64,000 nucleotides of DNA from Hyphomicrobiales bacterium. Lineage in GTDB: Bacteria > Pseudomonadota > Alphaproteobacteria > Rhizobiales > Xanthobacteraceae. The notes beneath the pieces were generated by a model. That model saw nothing but the letters and a program-made list of their open reading frames with translations. It searched no databases and was not told the origin of the DNA. The DNA lies in assembly GCA_017305715.1 (NCBI GenBank), contig JAFKKG010000033.1:54739-118738 (forward strand), read 5' to 3'. Both the position numbers and the translations under genes were made by a program. This document shows positions 7,824 to 16,461 of the stretch, one piece after another (within the stretch, counting starts at the first letter, position 1; each line of letters starts with the position of its first letter).

Positions 7824-7839
7824 TTCGGGAATTCCCGAA
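7824..7839. repeat. 16-bp perfect palindrome TTCGGGAATTCCCGAA
   Basis: Loop-free dyad six bases after the L,D-transpeptidase stop codon and about 100 bases before the DUF2927 gene. It could be a protein-binding site or act in mRNA end formation; there is no adjacent T-run. Confidence 0.5.
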
Positions 7840-7941
7840 AACACGCGGACGGACTCTTGCGACTTATTGACCCGAACACGCGCCGCCCCGCGTGAACAAG
7901 ACTTGCGCACCCGCGCCGATTGCGGCAGCGTCGATATCACA

Positions 7942-8754
7942 ATGAGCGCAAATGGTCGGCCTCGATTTTCGCGAATGCTCGCAGCCGCCGTTGCGGCGGC
8001 AGCGTTCGGCGAAATGCTGCCGCCCGCGGCGGCATCGGCCGAAATTCCCGCCATCGCCCAGCGCCAGCGCACCGAGAAGAAGGCCTTCACCGATGACGAG
8101 ATCATCGAGGGCTTCCTGAAGACCGCCTTCGGCGCCGAATATCATCTCGCCGGCCGGGTCGACCGCATCCGCAAATACGAGACGCCGGTGCGGGTGTTCG
8201 CCGACGGCACCCGCGCCGACCGCAAGGCCCAGCTCGCCAAGATCGTCGCCGACATTGCGGGACGGGTCCAGCATCTCGACATCGCGATGGCCACGACCAA
8301 TGACGATGCCAATGTGCTGGTCAAGCTGGTGCGCGACCGCGATCTCAATCGCACCATTGCGACCTTCTACGGCAGCGAACGGGCGCGCGAGATCCGGTCT
8401 TCGCTCGATCCGCAATGCCTGAGCGGCTTCCGCAAGAACGAGAGGTTCGAGATCGAGCATTCCGACGTGATCCTCACCGTCGACAATGGCGACTTCGTCT
8501 TCTTCGATTGCGCCTATGAGGAATTGCTGCAGTCGCTCGGCCCGATCAACGACACCTCGACGGTGCCCTGGACCATGTTCAACGACAATGTGTCGATGGG
8601 CTATTTCGATGTCTACGACCAGTACCTGCTCAACCTGCTCTACGATCCCCGGGTCAGGGCCGGCATGACCGTGCAGGACGTCAAGGCGGTATTGCCGGAT
8701 GTGCTCACCGACGTGCGGGCGTGGGTGCGCAAGGTCAACAAGCTCGCCGAGTGA
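7942..8754 (+). CDS. DUF2927-family secreted protein, 270 aa
   Basis: From ATG 7942 the protein starts MSANGRPRFSRMLAAAVAAA with a hydrophobic stretch ending at PAAASA, a plausible signal peptide. The open frame continues upstream to 7867, but that part is unlike coding sequence. The body contains FTDDEIIEGFLKTAFGAEY, a VRVF/DLNRTI segment and a C-terminal RAGMTVQDVKAVLP, typical of DUF2927, a family of unknown function in alphaproteobacteria. Conserved cysteines occur in LDPQCLSGF and FFDCAYEEL. It follows the L,D-transpeptidase on the same strand, so a cell-envelope role is possible but not shown. Confidence 0.75.
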   Translation: MSANGRPRFSRMLAAAVAAAAFGEMLPPAAASAEIPAIAQRQRTEKKAFTDDEIIEGFLKTAFGAEYHLAGRVDRIRKYETPVRVFADGTRADRKAQLAKIVADIAGRVQHLDIAMATTNDDANVLVKLVRDRDLNRTIATFYGSERAREIRSSLDPQCLSGFRKNERFEIEHSDVILTVDNGDFVFFDCAYEELLQSLGPINDTSTVPWTMFNDNVSMGYFDVYDQYLLNLLYDPRVRAGMTVQDVKAVLPDVLTDVRAWVRKVNKLAE

Positions 8755-8784
8755 GGCGCGCCGTCCGATGCTGCGGCCGCCCGC

Positions 8785-9627
8785 CTATTCGCGGCAAACA
8801 ATCCCGTCATGATCGCCTGCGAAACTCAGGATCTGTTCGGCGCAGGCGCGCGGCTGCAGCATGCCCAGCATCGCATAGGGCGTATCGAGATGGGTCACGC
8901 GCACGGACGGGATGTTGTCGCGCAATGCGGCTTCCTGATCGGATGAGGAGATATTGCTGCCGGTCGGATACAGCGCCAGCACGGGCGCCGTGATTTTTTG
9001 CAAGTAAGGTTTGGCGTCGACGGTCCCTGCGAAATCGACCATCGCGGTGACGACGTCGACGTCGGCCTTGCCGACCTCGCGGGCGTACCAGTCCAGGAAC
9101 GCCGGATCGAAACCGGCGGGAAACCGCGCCAGCGTGTTCGATTTGCGCACCCAGCCCTCGACGCCGAGGGCGCGGATCGCGTCGACCCAGCTTGGATAGC
9201 CCACCGCATAGGCGTTGCGGATCCAGTCATTGGCCCAGACCGCGGGCGCCAGCACCGACAGCGTGCGCAGGCGTTGCGGCCGCTCGGCGGCGAATATCAG
9301 CGTGATGGCGCCGCCGATCGCCTCGCCGACCAGATGAAATGTCGCAGCGCCGGCATGGTCGGCGACCGTCTCGATATCGCCGATATAGGCGGCCAGCGAG
9401 AGCGAACCGGCTGGATCATTCAGCGGCGTCGATTGTCCGAGCCCGCGCAAGTCAGGACAGATCACGCGATAGAAGCGCGCCAGGTAAGGCACCATGTTGA
9501 ACCAGAACGAGCCGGAACGGGCAAAACCGTGGATCAGGATGATGGTCTCGGCCTTGCGCCAGCGGTCGGTGTAATCGTGCACCGCATAGTGCAGTGGGGT
9601 TCCGTCGCCGGCTTTGGCGGTTGGCAT
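8785..9627 (-). CDS. alpha/beta-hydrolase-fold protein lacking the usual catalytic triad, 280 aa
   Basis: The fold is clear: TIILIHGFARSGSFWF (oxyanion region), CPDLRGLGQS, then the nucleophile elbow reads HLVGEAIGGAI. The expected G-x-S-x-G serine is Ala. The usual acid strand reads ALYPTGSNISS with no Asp, and the expected late His position reads DTPYAMLG. The DNA at the elbow was re-read and does encode GEAIGG. The start at 9627 has GGGGAG upstream. It ends 13 bases after the Bug-protein gene on the same strand and is probably co-transcribed with it. It may be a non-hydrolytic binding protein or lyase-type member. Confidence 0.8.
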   Translation of the reverse strand: MPTAKAGDGTPLHYAVHDYTDRWRKAETIILIHGFARSGSFWFNMVPYLARFYRVICPDLRGLGQSTPLNDPAGSLSLAAYIGDIETVADHAGAATFHLVGEAIGGAITLIFAAERPQRLRTLSVLAPAVWANDWIRNAYAVGYPSWVDAIRALGVEGWVRKSNTLARFPAGFDPAFLDWYAREVGKADVDVVTAMVDFAGTVDAKPYLQKITAPVLALYPTGSNISSSDQEAALRDNIPSVRVTHLDTPYAMLGMLQPRACAEQILSFAGDHDGIVCRE

Positions 9628-9640
9628 GACGCTGCTCCCC

Positions 9641-10642
9641 TCAATTCGGTTTCAGATGGAGCTCTCTGGCGAGCTGCTCCATCTGGAGGAATTCGTTTCC
9701 TGCGTATTTGGCGGCGTCCTCGGCGCTGATCACCCAGACCTCCTCGCCGCGTTTGGCCGCCATCGCCGTGAATTCGGGGGTCTGCGCCGCCCTGGTCAGG
9801 ACGTCGCGCAGTTTTTCAAAGCGATCCTGCGGTATATCGCGCGGCGCGATCACCGCGCGCCACAGCAATGTCTGGGACGGCGCCATCTTGACGTCATCGA
9901 GGCTTTCGACATCGGGCAGCGTTGCGAAACGCCGCGCCGTGGTCAGCAGCAGGCACTTCGCCTTTCCCTCGGCGACAAATTGCGCGATCGTGGCGATCGC
10001 GCCGCCATAGATGTCGATGGTCCGCGACAGAAACGCCGTCACCGTCTGATCGGCGCCCGAATAGGGAATGATCCGCTGGCGGATGCCCAGGGGCTGAAAA
10101 ATCCGCGCCGTGGAGAATTGCACGAAGGCGCCGACCCCGTCCGAACCATAGGTGTATTTGTCCGGGTTGCTCTTCAGCTCGGCGAGAAATTCGGATGCGT
10201 TCTTCGCCGGAAAATCCGGATGCACGCAGAGCACGCCGGCGGCCTGCGTGATCATCGCGACAATCCGGTAGTCGGCCTGCTGAAAGTTTTGCGCCGCGAC
10301 ATGCGGCGCCATGGTGATGGCGCCGCTCGGGACCCCGCCGATCGTGTAGCCGTCCGGCTCGGACCTCGTCACATAGCTGACGCCGATGGTGCCGCTGGCG
10401 CCCGGCTTGTTCAGGATCACGATCGGCTGGCCGAGCATCGGGCTTGCTGCCTGCGCCAGCGACCGCATGATGGTATCGGTGCTGCTGCCGGGTCCGGCCG
10501 GCACCACCAGTTGAACCGGCCGCTCGGGATAGCCATCGGCCTTTGCCGGCGAGTGGTTTCCTGACACGAAGGTCGCAAACATGGCTGCCGCGCCGGCACG
10601 GGCGAGGCGGCCAAAGCGGCCCACCCAGATATTCCAGGTCAC
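9641..10642 (-). CDS. Bug/TctC-family periplasmic solute-binding protein, about 333 aa
   Basis: YPERPVQLVVPAGPGSSTDT, ASPMLGQPIVILNKPGASG, YTIGGVPSGAITMAP and KYTYGSDGVGAF are the standard landmarks of the tripartite-tricarboxylate-transporter binding family. The ORF can be extended to 10813, but that would overlap the divergent LysR gene at 10790. I use GTG 10642, which gives a basic N-region and a hydrophobic segment ending at PAKA as signal peptide; the exact start is uncertain. No membrane components (TctA/TctB) are nearby, which is usual for Bug proteins. It probably binds an organic acid and is paired with the alpha/beta-fold protein downstream. Confidence 0.85.
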   Translation of the reverse strand: MTWNIWVGRFGRLARAGAAAMFATFVSGNHSPAKADGYPERPVQLVVPAGPGSSTDTIMRSLAQAASPMLGQPIVILNKPGASGTIGVSYVTRSEPDGYTIGGVPSGAITMAPHVAAQNFQQADYRIVAMITQAAGVLCVHPDFPAKNASEFLAELKSNPDKYTYGSDGVGAFVQFSTARIFQPLGIRQRIIPYSGADQTVTAFLSRTIDIYGGAIATIAQFVAEGKAKCLLLTTARRFATLPDVESLDDVKMAPSQTLLWRAVIAPRDIPQDRFEKLRDVLTRAAQTPEFTAMAAKRGEEVWVISAEDAAKYAGNEFLQMEQLARELHLKPN

Positions 10643-10789
10643 GGCAGCCGGTTTCTCGTGCACGGCCGTTATCGCGATGCTCGGAAAGGCCGGCAAGCGC
10701 CAACAACGCAGGGTTTTGTCTGCGACAAATTGTGACTTGCAAGGGAAAGGCCTGTCTAAGTTACTCGAAATCGTGTATAAGCGTTTCAA

Positions 10790-11788
10790 ATGTCTGATCT
10801 CCCCCGCACCCAAGCCCTGCGCTGCTTCATCACCGTCGCGCGCGAAGGAACCGTCTCACGCGCGGCCGGTCTGTTGAACCTCACCCAGCCGGCCGTCAGT
10901 CTGCAGTTAAAAGCGCTGGAGGAAAGTACCGGCCTGCAGCTTTTCAACCGGACACCGGGCGGTTTTACCCTGACCGAAGCCGGCGCCGCCCTGTTGCCAT
11001 TGGCGCACAAGGCGGTGTCGGCGGCGTCGGATTTCAGGATGATGGCGAGTTCCATGCGGGAATCGATGCGCGGATCGCTGCGCGTCGGCACCATCCTGGA
11101 TCCCGAATTCATCCGTCTCGGGCCATTCGTGCGAAGCCTCGCCACGTCCCTGAAAAAGACCGAGGTCTTCCTTCGCTGGGGCATGAGCGACGACGTGCTG
11201 TCACAGATCGGCAAGGGCGATCTCGACGTTGGGTATTATGTCGATGCAACGCCCCCCGAATCGCTGTCGTCCCCGACCGCGTCCGAACGCCACATCGAGG
11301 GCGGAAAATACCAGCTCGCGCCGCTGATGAGGTACCCGTACCGGGTGATCGCGCCGGCGGAATGGAGCGACAAGGTCCAAGGCAAGGATTGGGCCGACCT
11401 GATCGACCTGCCCTGGCTCGCGACGCCGAGCCCTTCGGCGCATCGGCGCCTGCTCGACGATATCTTCCGCCCGATGGGCGCGCTGCCGAAGCGGGTGGCT
11501 TTTTCCAACCAGGAAGAGGCCATGATCGATTTCGTCGAATCCGGCATCTGCCTCAGTCTCGCGCGTGATGCGATCATCGACCGTCACCCGCGCCAACGGA
11601 ACTTCGTCATCGCCGACAAGGCGACGCTGAGCTGCGATCTCAGCTTTGCCTGCCTGACGTCACGTCGGCATGAACCGGTGATTTCGCACGCCTTTTCCGC
11701 CATGCAGGCGGTGTGGGATCTAAAGCCGGCCGATGCCCTGCCCGCGTCAGCGACGATTCCAAGATTGCGAAAGAGCGTGCGAAGATAG
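10790..11788 (+). CDS. LysR-type transcriptional regulator, 332 aa
   Basis: The N-terminal winged HTH reads ALRCFITVAREGTVSRAAGL, then LTQPAVSLQLKALEE and LFNRTPGGFTLTEAG. The effector domain includes GSLRVGTILDPEFIRLG and ESGICLSLARD. It is divergent from the Bug-protein gene, the classical arrangement for autoregulation and control of the neighbour. Predicted to respond to a small organic acid; the ligand is not deducible. The ATG at 10790 has no strong ribosome binding site, but it is the first Met of the conserved domain. Confidence 0.9.
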   Translation: MSDLPRTQALRCFITVAREGTVSRAAGLLNLTQPAVSLQLKALEESTGLQLFNRTPGGFTLTEAGAALLPLAHKAVSAASDFRMMASSMRESMRGSLRVGTILDPEFIRLGPFVRSLATSLKKTEVFLRWGMSDDVLSQIGKGDLDVGYYVDATPPESLSSPTASERHIEGGKYQLAPLMRYPYRVIAPAEWSDKVQGKDWADLIDLPWLATPSPSAHRRLLDDIFRPMGALPKRVAFSNQEEAMIDFVESGICLSLARDAIIDRHPRQRNFVIADKATLSCDLSFACLTSRRHEPVISHAFSAMQAVWDLKPADALPASATIPRLRKSVRR

Positions 11789-11848
11789 CGCCGTCGGCGC
11801 CGAACGAGGATGAGGCCCGGAACCCATTCGCTGGTGCGGCCAATCGGA

Positions 11849-12538
11849 CTACACGGCCAGCCATCCGAACGCGCGGCGCAGGAATCCCCGGGCATCCTGC
11901 TCGACAGGTGCCCCGTGGGCCATCAGCACCTTCGCGGCGGGCCATGCGAAAATGCGCTCCAGCGAACAACGCGCGGCGCGGCGGTCGGTGAAGGCGATAC
12001 GAAACTTGCGCGGCACCGACGGCTCGGGACCTGTCATGAGGTCCAGTTTCGCCACGACGGCGCGCCAGCCGGAGAACGAGCCGGCGGGAAACTGCTGGAT
12101 CAGATCGGTAAAGAGCACGGTGCCGCTCCTGCCGTGGAAGAACACCACCTCCGTCGTGATGAGATTGCCCCGCACGGGAACCTGATCGATCTCGCCGGCC
12201 CAGTCCGGGCCCGGCGAATCGCCAAGATCGGCGTCGAAGACAATGTCCTTGCGCTTTTCTCGCAGTCCCGGCGGAGCGACCATGCTCGCTTCCGGGTAGA
12301 CGTCCTTCCACTCCGGAAGAAACAAATGATGAAGTGAATTGGGGGCCACGATGTGCCGGACTTCGCCGAGGGCATTCACCTCTGTCCGCAGCGCGTCGGT
12401 GAGCCGTATCGGCGACCAGATGAAAAGGCCTCCGTCTGACAGTCTGATGACGGCCATCCGCGTGGGATAATGAAATCCCGCGATCGCGACCTGGATGCCA
12501 TCCGCGATCCATATCTCATGACCGAATTGCTTCAACAT
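11849..12538 (-). CDS. DUF4336 domain protein, 229 aa
   Basis: Begins MLKQFGHEIWIADGIQVAIA and contains FIWSPIRLTDALRTEV, HIVAPNSLHHLFLPEWKDVY and VLMAHGAPVE, the landmarks of DUF4336. This family has a degenerate metallo-beta-lactamase-like strand order but lacks HxHxDH. No signal peptide or membrane segment. It runs convergent with the LysR gene, is followed by a gap of 155 bases before the M48 gene, and its function is unknown. Confidence 0.75.
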   Translation of the reverse strand: MLKQFGHEIWIADGIQVAIAGFHYPTRMAVIRLSDGGLFIWSPIRLTDALRTEVNALGEVRHIVAPNSLHHLFLPEWKDVYPEASMVAPPGLREKRKDIVFDADLGDSPGPDWAGEIDQVPVRGNLITTEVVFFHGRSGTVLFTDLIQQFPAGSFSGWRAVVAKLDLMTGPEPSVPRKFRIAFTDRRAARCSLERIFAWPAAKVLMAHGAPVEQDARGFLRRAFGWLAV

Positions 12539-12693
12539 CGCCCACCCGATGCAACTGGCATCGACGGCTCCTTAACCGTTGATGGCCGTGCTCGCAACGC
12601 CGCTGCCGTCTCGATCGCCATGCATGGCGATGGGTTCTGAGGATCGGGGTTTTCGCCACAGGCCCGCGACCGCCGCCGCGCGCCGTGAACCGA

Positions 12694-13800
12694 TCAGATC
12701 TTGCCGCCGGAATCGCAGATCGATTTCAGCGATCGCCATTCTTCCGGGGTCAGCAATGGTGGCTTTGTGGCTGGCCGGTTTTCCCGGGTCATCCGCGCCA
12801 GGCGATCCTCGCTCAGGGGATGGCTGGAGATGATGGACAGTCCCTTGCCTTCCTTGCCGGTGACGCGAACCAATAGCTCCCCCATCGGCTTGGTCGGCCG
12901 GCCGAGCTTGTGCATGATATCGATCGAGAAGCCGTCGGCATCCTGCTCGGCCTCGCGCGAATGCGACGAGGTGACCAGCGAGCGCGAGGCAAAGATCAGG
13001 GCGCTGGAGCCCGTGATGTCGCCGAACAGCAATCCGACCAGAAACGACGTGCCGCCGTCGCGGATCAATCCGCGCATATTGTCGCGATTCTTGTGGTGGC
13101 CGAGCTCATGGGCCAGCACGCCCGCGATCTCGTCGGCGTTCTCCGCCTTCGCCAGCAATCCGTTGAACATGTAAACCCTGCCACCCGGCAGCGCGAACGC
13201 GTTGGGTACCGCCGAAGACAACACGCTCGACTGGACGGTTGTATCCATCCCGGCGGCTTCGCGTATCGCGGTCGTAAGCTTGACGAAGGCTTTTTCTCCG
13301 GCCGCATTGCCGCAGACCTTGGCATCAAACAGCGTCCTGACCTGACTGTCGGCAACCTCGCCGAGCCGCCGCTCAAAGGCATCCGGCACCAGCGGCGCCA
13401 ATCGATCGGCGGCGAGCGGAACACCGAACAGCACCACCGCAACGATCGAAATCGTGGCGGCGAGCGACCAGCCGACGATCGCCACAACACCGCGGCGGCC
13501 GGGCGTGTTCTCGTCCAGGCTTGCGCAGCGCGCGACCATGTCGGCCGCGAACGCGGCATCGCGAATCTCGAGGCGCGCCAGCGGCGGCGCGCTCAGGGAG
13601 CTCAGGCGCAGCATGCCGGAGGGGCCGTCGGCGCGGCGGATATCGGCATAGGCCCATGCCGCAAGCATCGTTTCACCGTCACGGATTTCAAGCCGATCGC
13701 CCAGATGCAGCGTGACCGCGCGTCGCTGGCTCGACTTGCCGTCGAAATAGATCGCCGCGCCTGCCGGCGGTTTTGGGACGTCAGGCATGTCGCTGTCCAT
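12694..13800 (-). CDS. M48-family membrane zinc metallopeptidase, 368 aa
   Basis: Zinc motif HELGHHKNRD gives His231, Glu232, His235, and a later Glu in SREAEQDADG completes the M48 site. One transmembrane helix (about 107-130) anchors it, with an N-terminal domain of about 100 residues ahead and the protease domain expected in the periplasm. ATG 13800 is used; an in-frame GTG at 13815 is possible but has no ribosome binding site. The stop of the DUF898 gene lies 18 bases upstream, so the two form an operon. M48/DUF898 pairs recur in proteobacteria, suggesting envelope quality control. Confidence 0.85.
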   Translation of the reverse strand: MDSDMPDVPKPPAGAAIYFDGKSSQRRAVTLHLGDRLEIRDGETMLAAWAYADIRRADGPSGMLRLSSLSAPPLARLEIRDAAFAADMVARCASLDENTPGRRGVVAIVGWSLAATISIVAVVLFGVPLAADRLAPLVPDAFERRLGEVADSQVRTLFDAKVCGNAAGEKAFVKLTTAIREAAGMDTTVQSSVLSSAVPNAFALPGGRVYMFNGLLAKAENADEIAGVLAHELGHHKNRDNMRGLIRDGGTSFLVGLLFGDITGSSALIFASRSLVTSSHSREAEQDADGFSIDIMHKLGRPTKPMGELLVRVTGKEGKGLSIISSHPLSEDRLARMTRENRPATKPPLLTPEEWRSLKSICDSGGKI

Positions 13801-13817
13801 GACAATACCCGTCACGG

Positions 13818-14969
13818 CTAGAAGCCCGCGACATCGAGGCCATCGGCAAAGCCTTCACCGAGCGCATTGGCCAGTTCGCCCCGCGCCGAAACATTGTCAG
13901 CGGCCTCGATACCGTGGATGTTGATCGACTCCAGGACCCGCACCCAGAGATCACGAACCAGATAGACGCGAAGCACGATGTTGATTGCGAGTGCGAACAT
14001 CAGGTAGCCGGCGCCTGCGAGCGCCAGCAGCAGAATGCTCTTCGAAAATTCCTGCGACTTGAAGAACTCGCCGAACTCCTCGCCGCTCACGCTGGCGGCC
14101 AGCGTCGCCGCGAGCCCGAGGTAAGCCGAGAAAATCAAACCGAGCACCGCCATCCAGCCGATCACCTTCCAGTACAGGCCGATCAGCCGGCTGCGCGGCA
14201 GTCCCGATTCCAGGCGCACGCCGCCGAACCGGATGCCGGACAGCCACCAGCGCCACTCCACCGCCTTGAACGCGCCGTAGATGAAGGGGGCGAGCGGCCA
14301 TACCACGAACACGACCGGCGCGAGCAGCCACAGCCACCAGCCGCGCTTGAAGAACTCCCAGCCGGTTCCTTCGAAGCTGCCCTGCAGATCGCCGTAGTAG
14401 GAATGGCGCATCTTGTAACGCTCGAGCGCCGCGGTGCGCCACGGCATCGCCAGTCCGAGCGTCACCATCACCAGCAGGCCCCATAGCGACGCCTTCAATG
14501 CATAGATCCAGCCCGAGCCACTCATCCAGAACCGCACGCCGCGCCATACCGTGCGCGTGAGGCGATAGCGGCGGGCACGAAAGATCGCGAACTGCCCGAA
14601 CAGGTAGAAAAAGGCGATCAGCGGAATACTGGCGAACGCCTTGACGCGCTCGGCTTCGAGGCCGACGAGAAAATAGCCGAGATAGATCGGCACCAGGATC
14701 GCCAGCGCAACCAGGAAGCCGATCAGCAATTCCTTGCCGCGCCCGGTATATTCCGCGCCGTCGCCGTCGATCTGGGTATGGGTCCACAGATGGCGGCGGA
14801 TATCGGTGGTGAGCCAGAACCGGTAGAAGCCGAGCGTCACGAACTCCAGCCCGGCGCCACGCTTCACGAGGTGAAAGAATTCACCGCGGCTGCCGGAAAA
14901 CGCCACCGGCATCGGCGGCGGGGACGGCAGCGATGGCGGCCCCGGCGGGGTCCAACTCATCTCGTTCAC
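13818..14969 (-). CDS. DUF898 (YjgN-like) inner-membrane protein, 383 aa
   Basis: Proline-rich N-terminus (PPGPPSLPSPPP), then FSGSRGEFFHLVKRG and a repeated module of paired transmembrane helices (about eight in total) with the FWLTTDIRRHLWTHTQIDG and RYRLTRTVWRGVRFW motifs of DUF898. GTG 14969 has GGAG seven bases upstream; ATG 14960 is the alternative. It is upstream of and nearly contiguous with the M48 protease gene. The function of the family is unknown. Confidence 0.82.
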   Translation of the reverse strand: MNEMSWTPPGPPSLPSPPPMPVAFSGSRGEFFHLVKRGAGLEFVTLGFYRFWLTTDIRRHLWTHTQIDGDGAEYTGRGKELLIGFLVALAILVPIYLGYFLVGLEAERVKAFASIPLIAFFYLFGQFAIFRARRYRLTRTVWRGVRFWMSGSGWIYALKASLWGLLVMVTLGLAMPWRTAALERYKMRHSYYGDLQGSFEGTGWEFFKRGWWLWLLAPVVFVVWPLAPFIYGAFKAVEWRWWLSGIRFGGVRLESGLPRSRLIGLYWKVIGWMAVLGLIFSAYLGLAATLAASVSGEEFGEFFKSQEFSKSILLLALAGAGYLMFALAINIVLRVYLVRDLWVRVLESINIHGIEAADNVSARGELANALGEGFADGLDVAGF

Positions 14970-15054
14970 GGCTCAACTCCAGAATCGCCAAGATCACGGG
15001 CAACAAACCGGGTTTACATCACGGATTTGTCGGCTGGAGTGTGATCCGGTTCAT

Positions 15055-16227
15055 TTACGCCGATTTCTCGAACAATTCCCGCCCGATCAGCATGCGCCGG
15101 ATCTCGCTGGTGCCGGCGCCGATCTCGTAGAGCTTGGCGTCGCGCAAGAGGCGTCCGGTCGGATAATCGTTGATATAGCCATTGCCGCCGAGCAGTTGGA
15201 TGGCGTCGAGCGCGCATTGCGTCGCCTTCTCCGCGGCGTAGAGGATGGCGCCGGCCGCATCCTCGCGCGTGGTCTCGCCGCGGTCGCAGGCCTTCGCCAC
15301 CGCATACACATAGGCGCGCGAGGCGTTCATCGTGGTGTACATGTCGGCGATCTTGCCCTGCACCAGTTGGAAGGTGCCGATCGGCTGGCCGAACTGCTTG
15401 CGCTCATGCACGTAAGGCAGCACCACGTCCATGCAGGCCTGCATGATGCCGATCGGCCCGGCGGCCAGCACGGCGCGCTCATAGTCGAGGCCCGACATCA
15501 GGACGTTGACGCCGCGGCCGACTTCGCTGAGCACGTTCTCTTCCGGCACCTCGCAATTGTCGAATACCAGTTCGCAAGTGTCGGAACCGCGCATGCCGAG
15601 CTTGTCGAGCTTTTGCGCGGTGGAAAATCCCTTCATGCCCTTTTCGATGATGAAGGCCGTGATGCCGCGCGGACCGGCATTGGCGTCGGTGCGGGCATAG
15701 ACCACCAGCGTATCGGCGACCGGGCCGTTGGTGATCCACATCTTGCTGCCGTTCAGCACGAAGCGGTCGCCCTTCTTGTCCGCGCGCGTCTTCATCGACA
15801 CCACGTCGGAGCCGGAATCAGGCTCCGACATCGCCAGTGACCCGACATGTTCGCCCGAGATCAGCTTCGGCAGATATTTGCGCTTCTGCGCGTCGTTGCC
15901 GTTGCGGCGGATCTGGTTGACGCAGAGGTTGGAATGCGCGCCGTAGGACAGCCCGACCGCCGCCGACGCGCGCGACATTTCCTCGACCGCGATGCAGTGC
16001 TCGAGATAGCCGAGCCCGGTGCCGCCATATTCCTCCTCGACGGTAATGCCGTGCAGGCCGAGCGCGCCGATCTTGGGCCAGAGATCCCGCGGAAACTGGT
16101 TGCTCTTGTCGATTTCGGTCGCGCGCGGCGCGATCTCCTTGGTCGAAAAGGCAAACACGGTCTCGCGTATCGCATCGGCGGTCTCACCGAGATCGAAATT
16201 GAACATCCGGTACGCGTTGGGAATCAT
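15055..16227 (-). CDS. isovaleryl-CoA dehydrogenase, 390 aa
   Basis: Acyl-CoA dehydrogenase with the features that separate isovaleryl-CoA dehydrogenase from the medium-chain type. The catalytic Glu sits in [15 protein letters not shown] (Glu250) and the C-terminal site reads [12 protein letters not shown] rather than YEGTSQIQR. FAD/substrate motifs [11 protein letters not shown] and [11 protein letters not shown] are present. It catalyses the FAD-dependent third step of leucine breakdown, passing electrons to ETF. The other leucine genes are not in the window. It is divergent from the P450 pair, and a perfect palindrome lies about 75 bases upstream. Confidence 0.92.
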   Translation of the reverse strand: MIPNAYRMFNFDLGETADAIRETVFAFSTKEIAPRATEIDKSNQFPRDLWPKIGALGLHGITVEEEYGGTGLGYLEHCIAVEEMSRASAAVGLSYGAHSNLCVNQIRRNGNDAQKRKYLPKLISGEHVGSLAMSEPDSGSDVVSMKTRADKKGDRFVLNGSKMWITNGPVADTLVVYARTDANAGPRGITAFIIEKGMKGFSTAQKLDKLGMRGSDTCELVFDNCEVPEENVLSEVGRGVNVLMSGLDYERAVLAAGPIGIMQACMDVVLPYVHERKQFGQPIGTFQLVQGKIADMYTTMNASRAYVYAVAKACDRGETTREDAAGAILYAAEKATQCALDAIQLLGGNGYINDYPTGRLLRDAKLYEIGAGTSEIRRMLIGRELFEKSA

Positions 16228-16301
16228 GATGGACTGCCTCCGGCGAAATATCGTTGTCTGGATAAGCCTTAATCCCTGCAGGCGCGGTTGTCACGGAAAA
16301 A

Positions 16302-16319
16302 TGATACGGCTCCGTATCA
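16302..16319. promoter_or_regulatory. TetR-type operator candidate, TGATACGG-CT-CCGTATCA
   Basis: A perfect 8-bp inverted repeat with a 2-base centre, placed between two divergent genes (75 bases before isovaleryl-CoA dehydrogenase, 143 bases before the first P450). The ATACGG-NN-CCGTAT form resembles operators of TetR/AcrR-family repressors. No such repressor gene is in the window. Confidence 0.6.
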
Positions 16320-16461
16320 GCTCCGGTGGCAGGCAGATTCCGATGCGCCCGCCAGCACCAAACTCTCCCTTGCCCCGGCGGGCGCGAAGCGCTGTAATCG
16401 GCACAAAATACCACCGTTCGGGCCCATCCCGCCCGGCGGAAAACAATCAGGGAGCCGCTCC

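Noticed and set aside
10643-10813. N-terminal extension of the Bug protein to 10813
   Set aside because: Would overlap the divergent LysR gene and puts 57 non-signal residues before the signal peptide.
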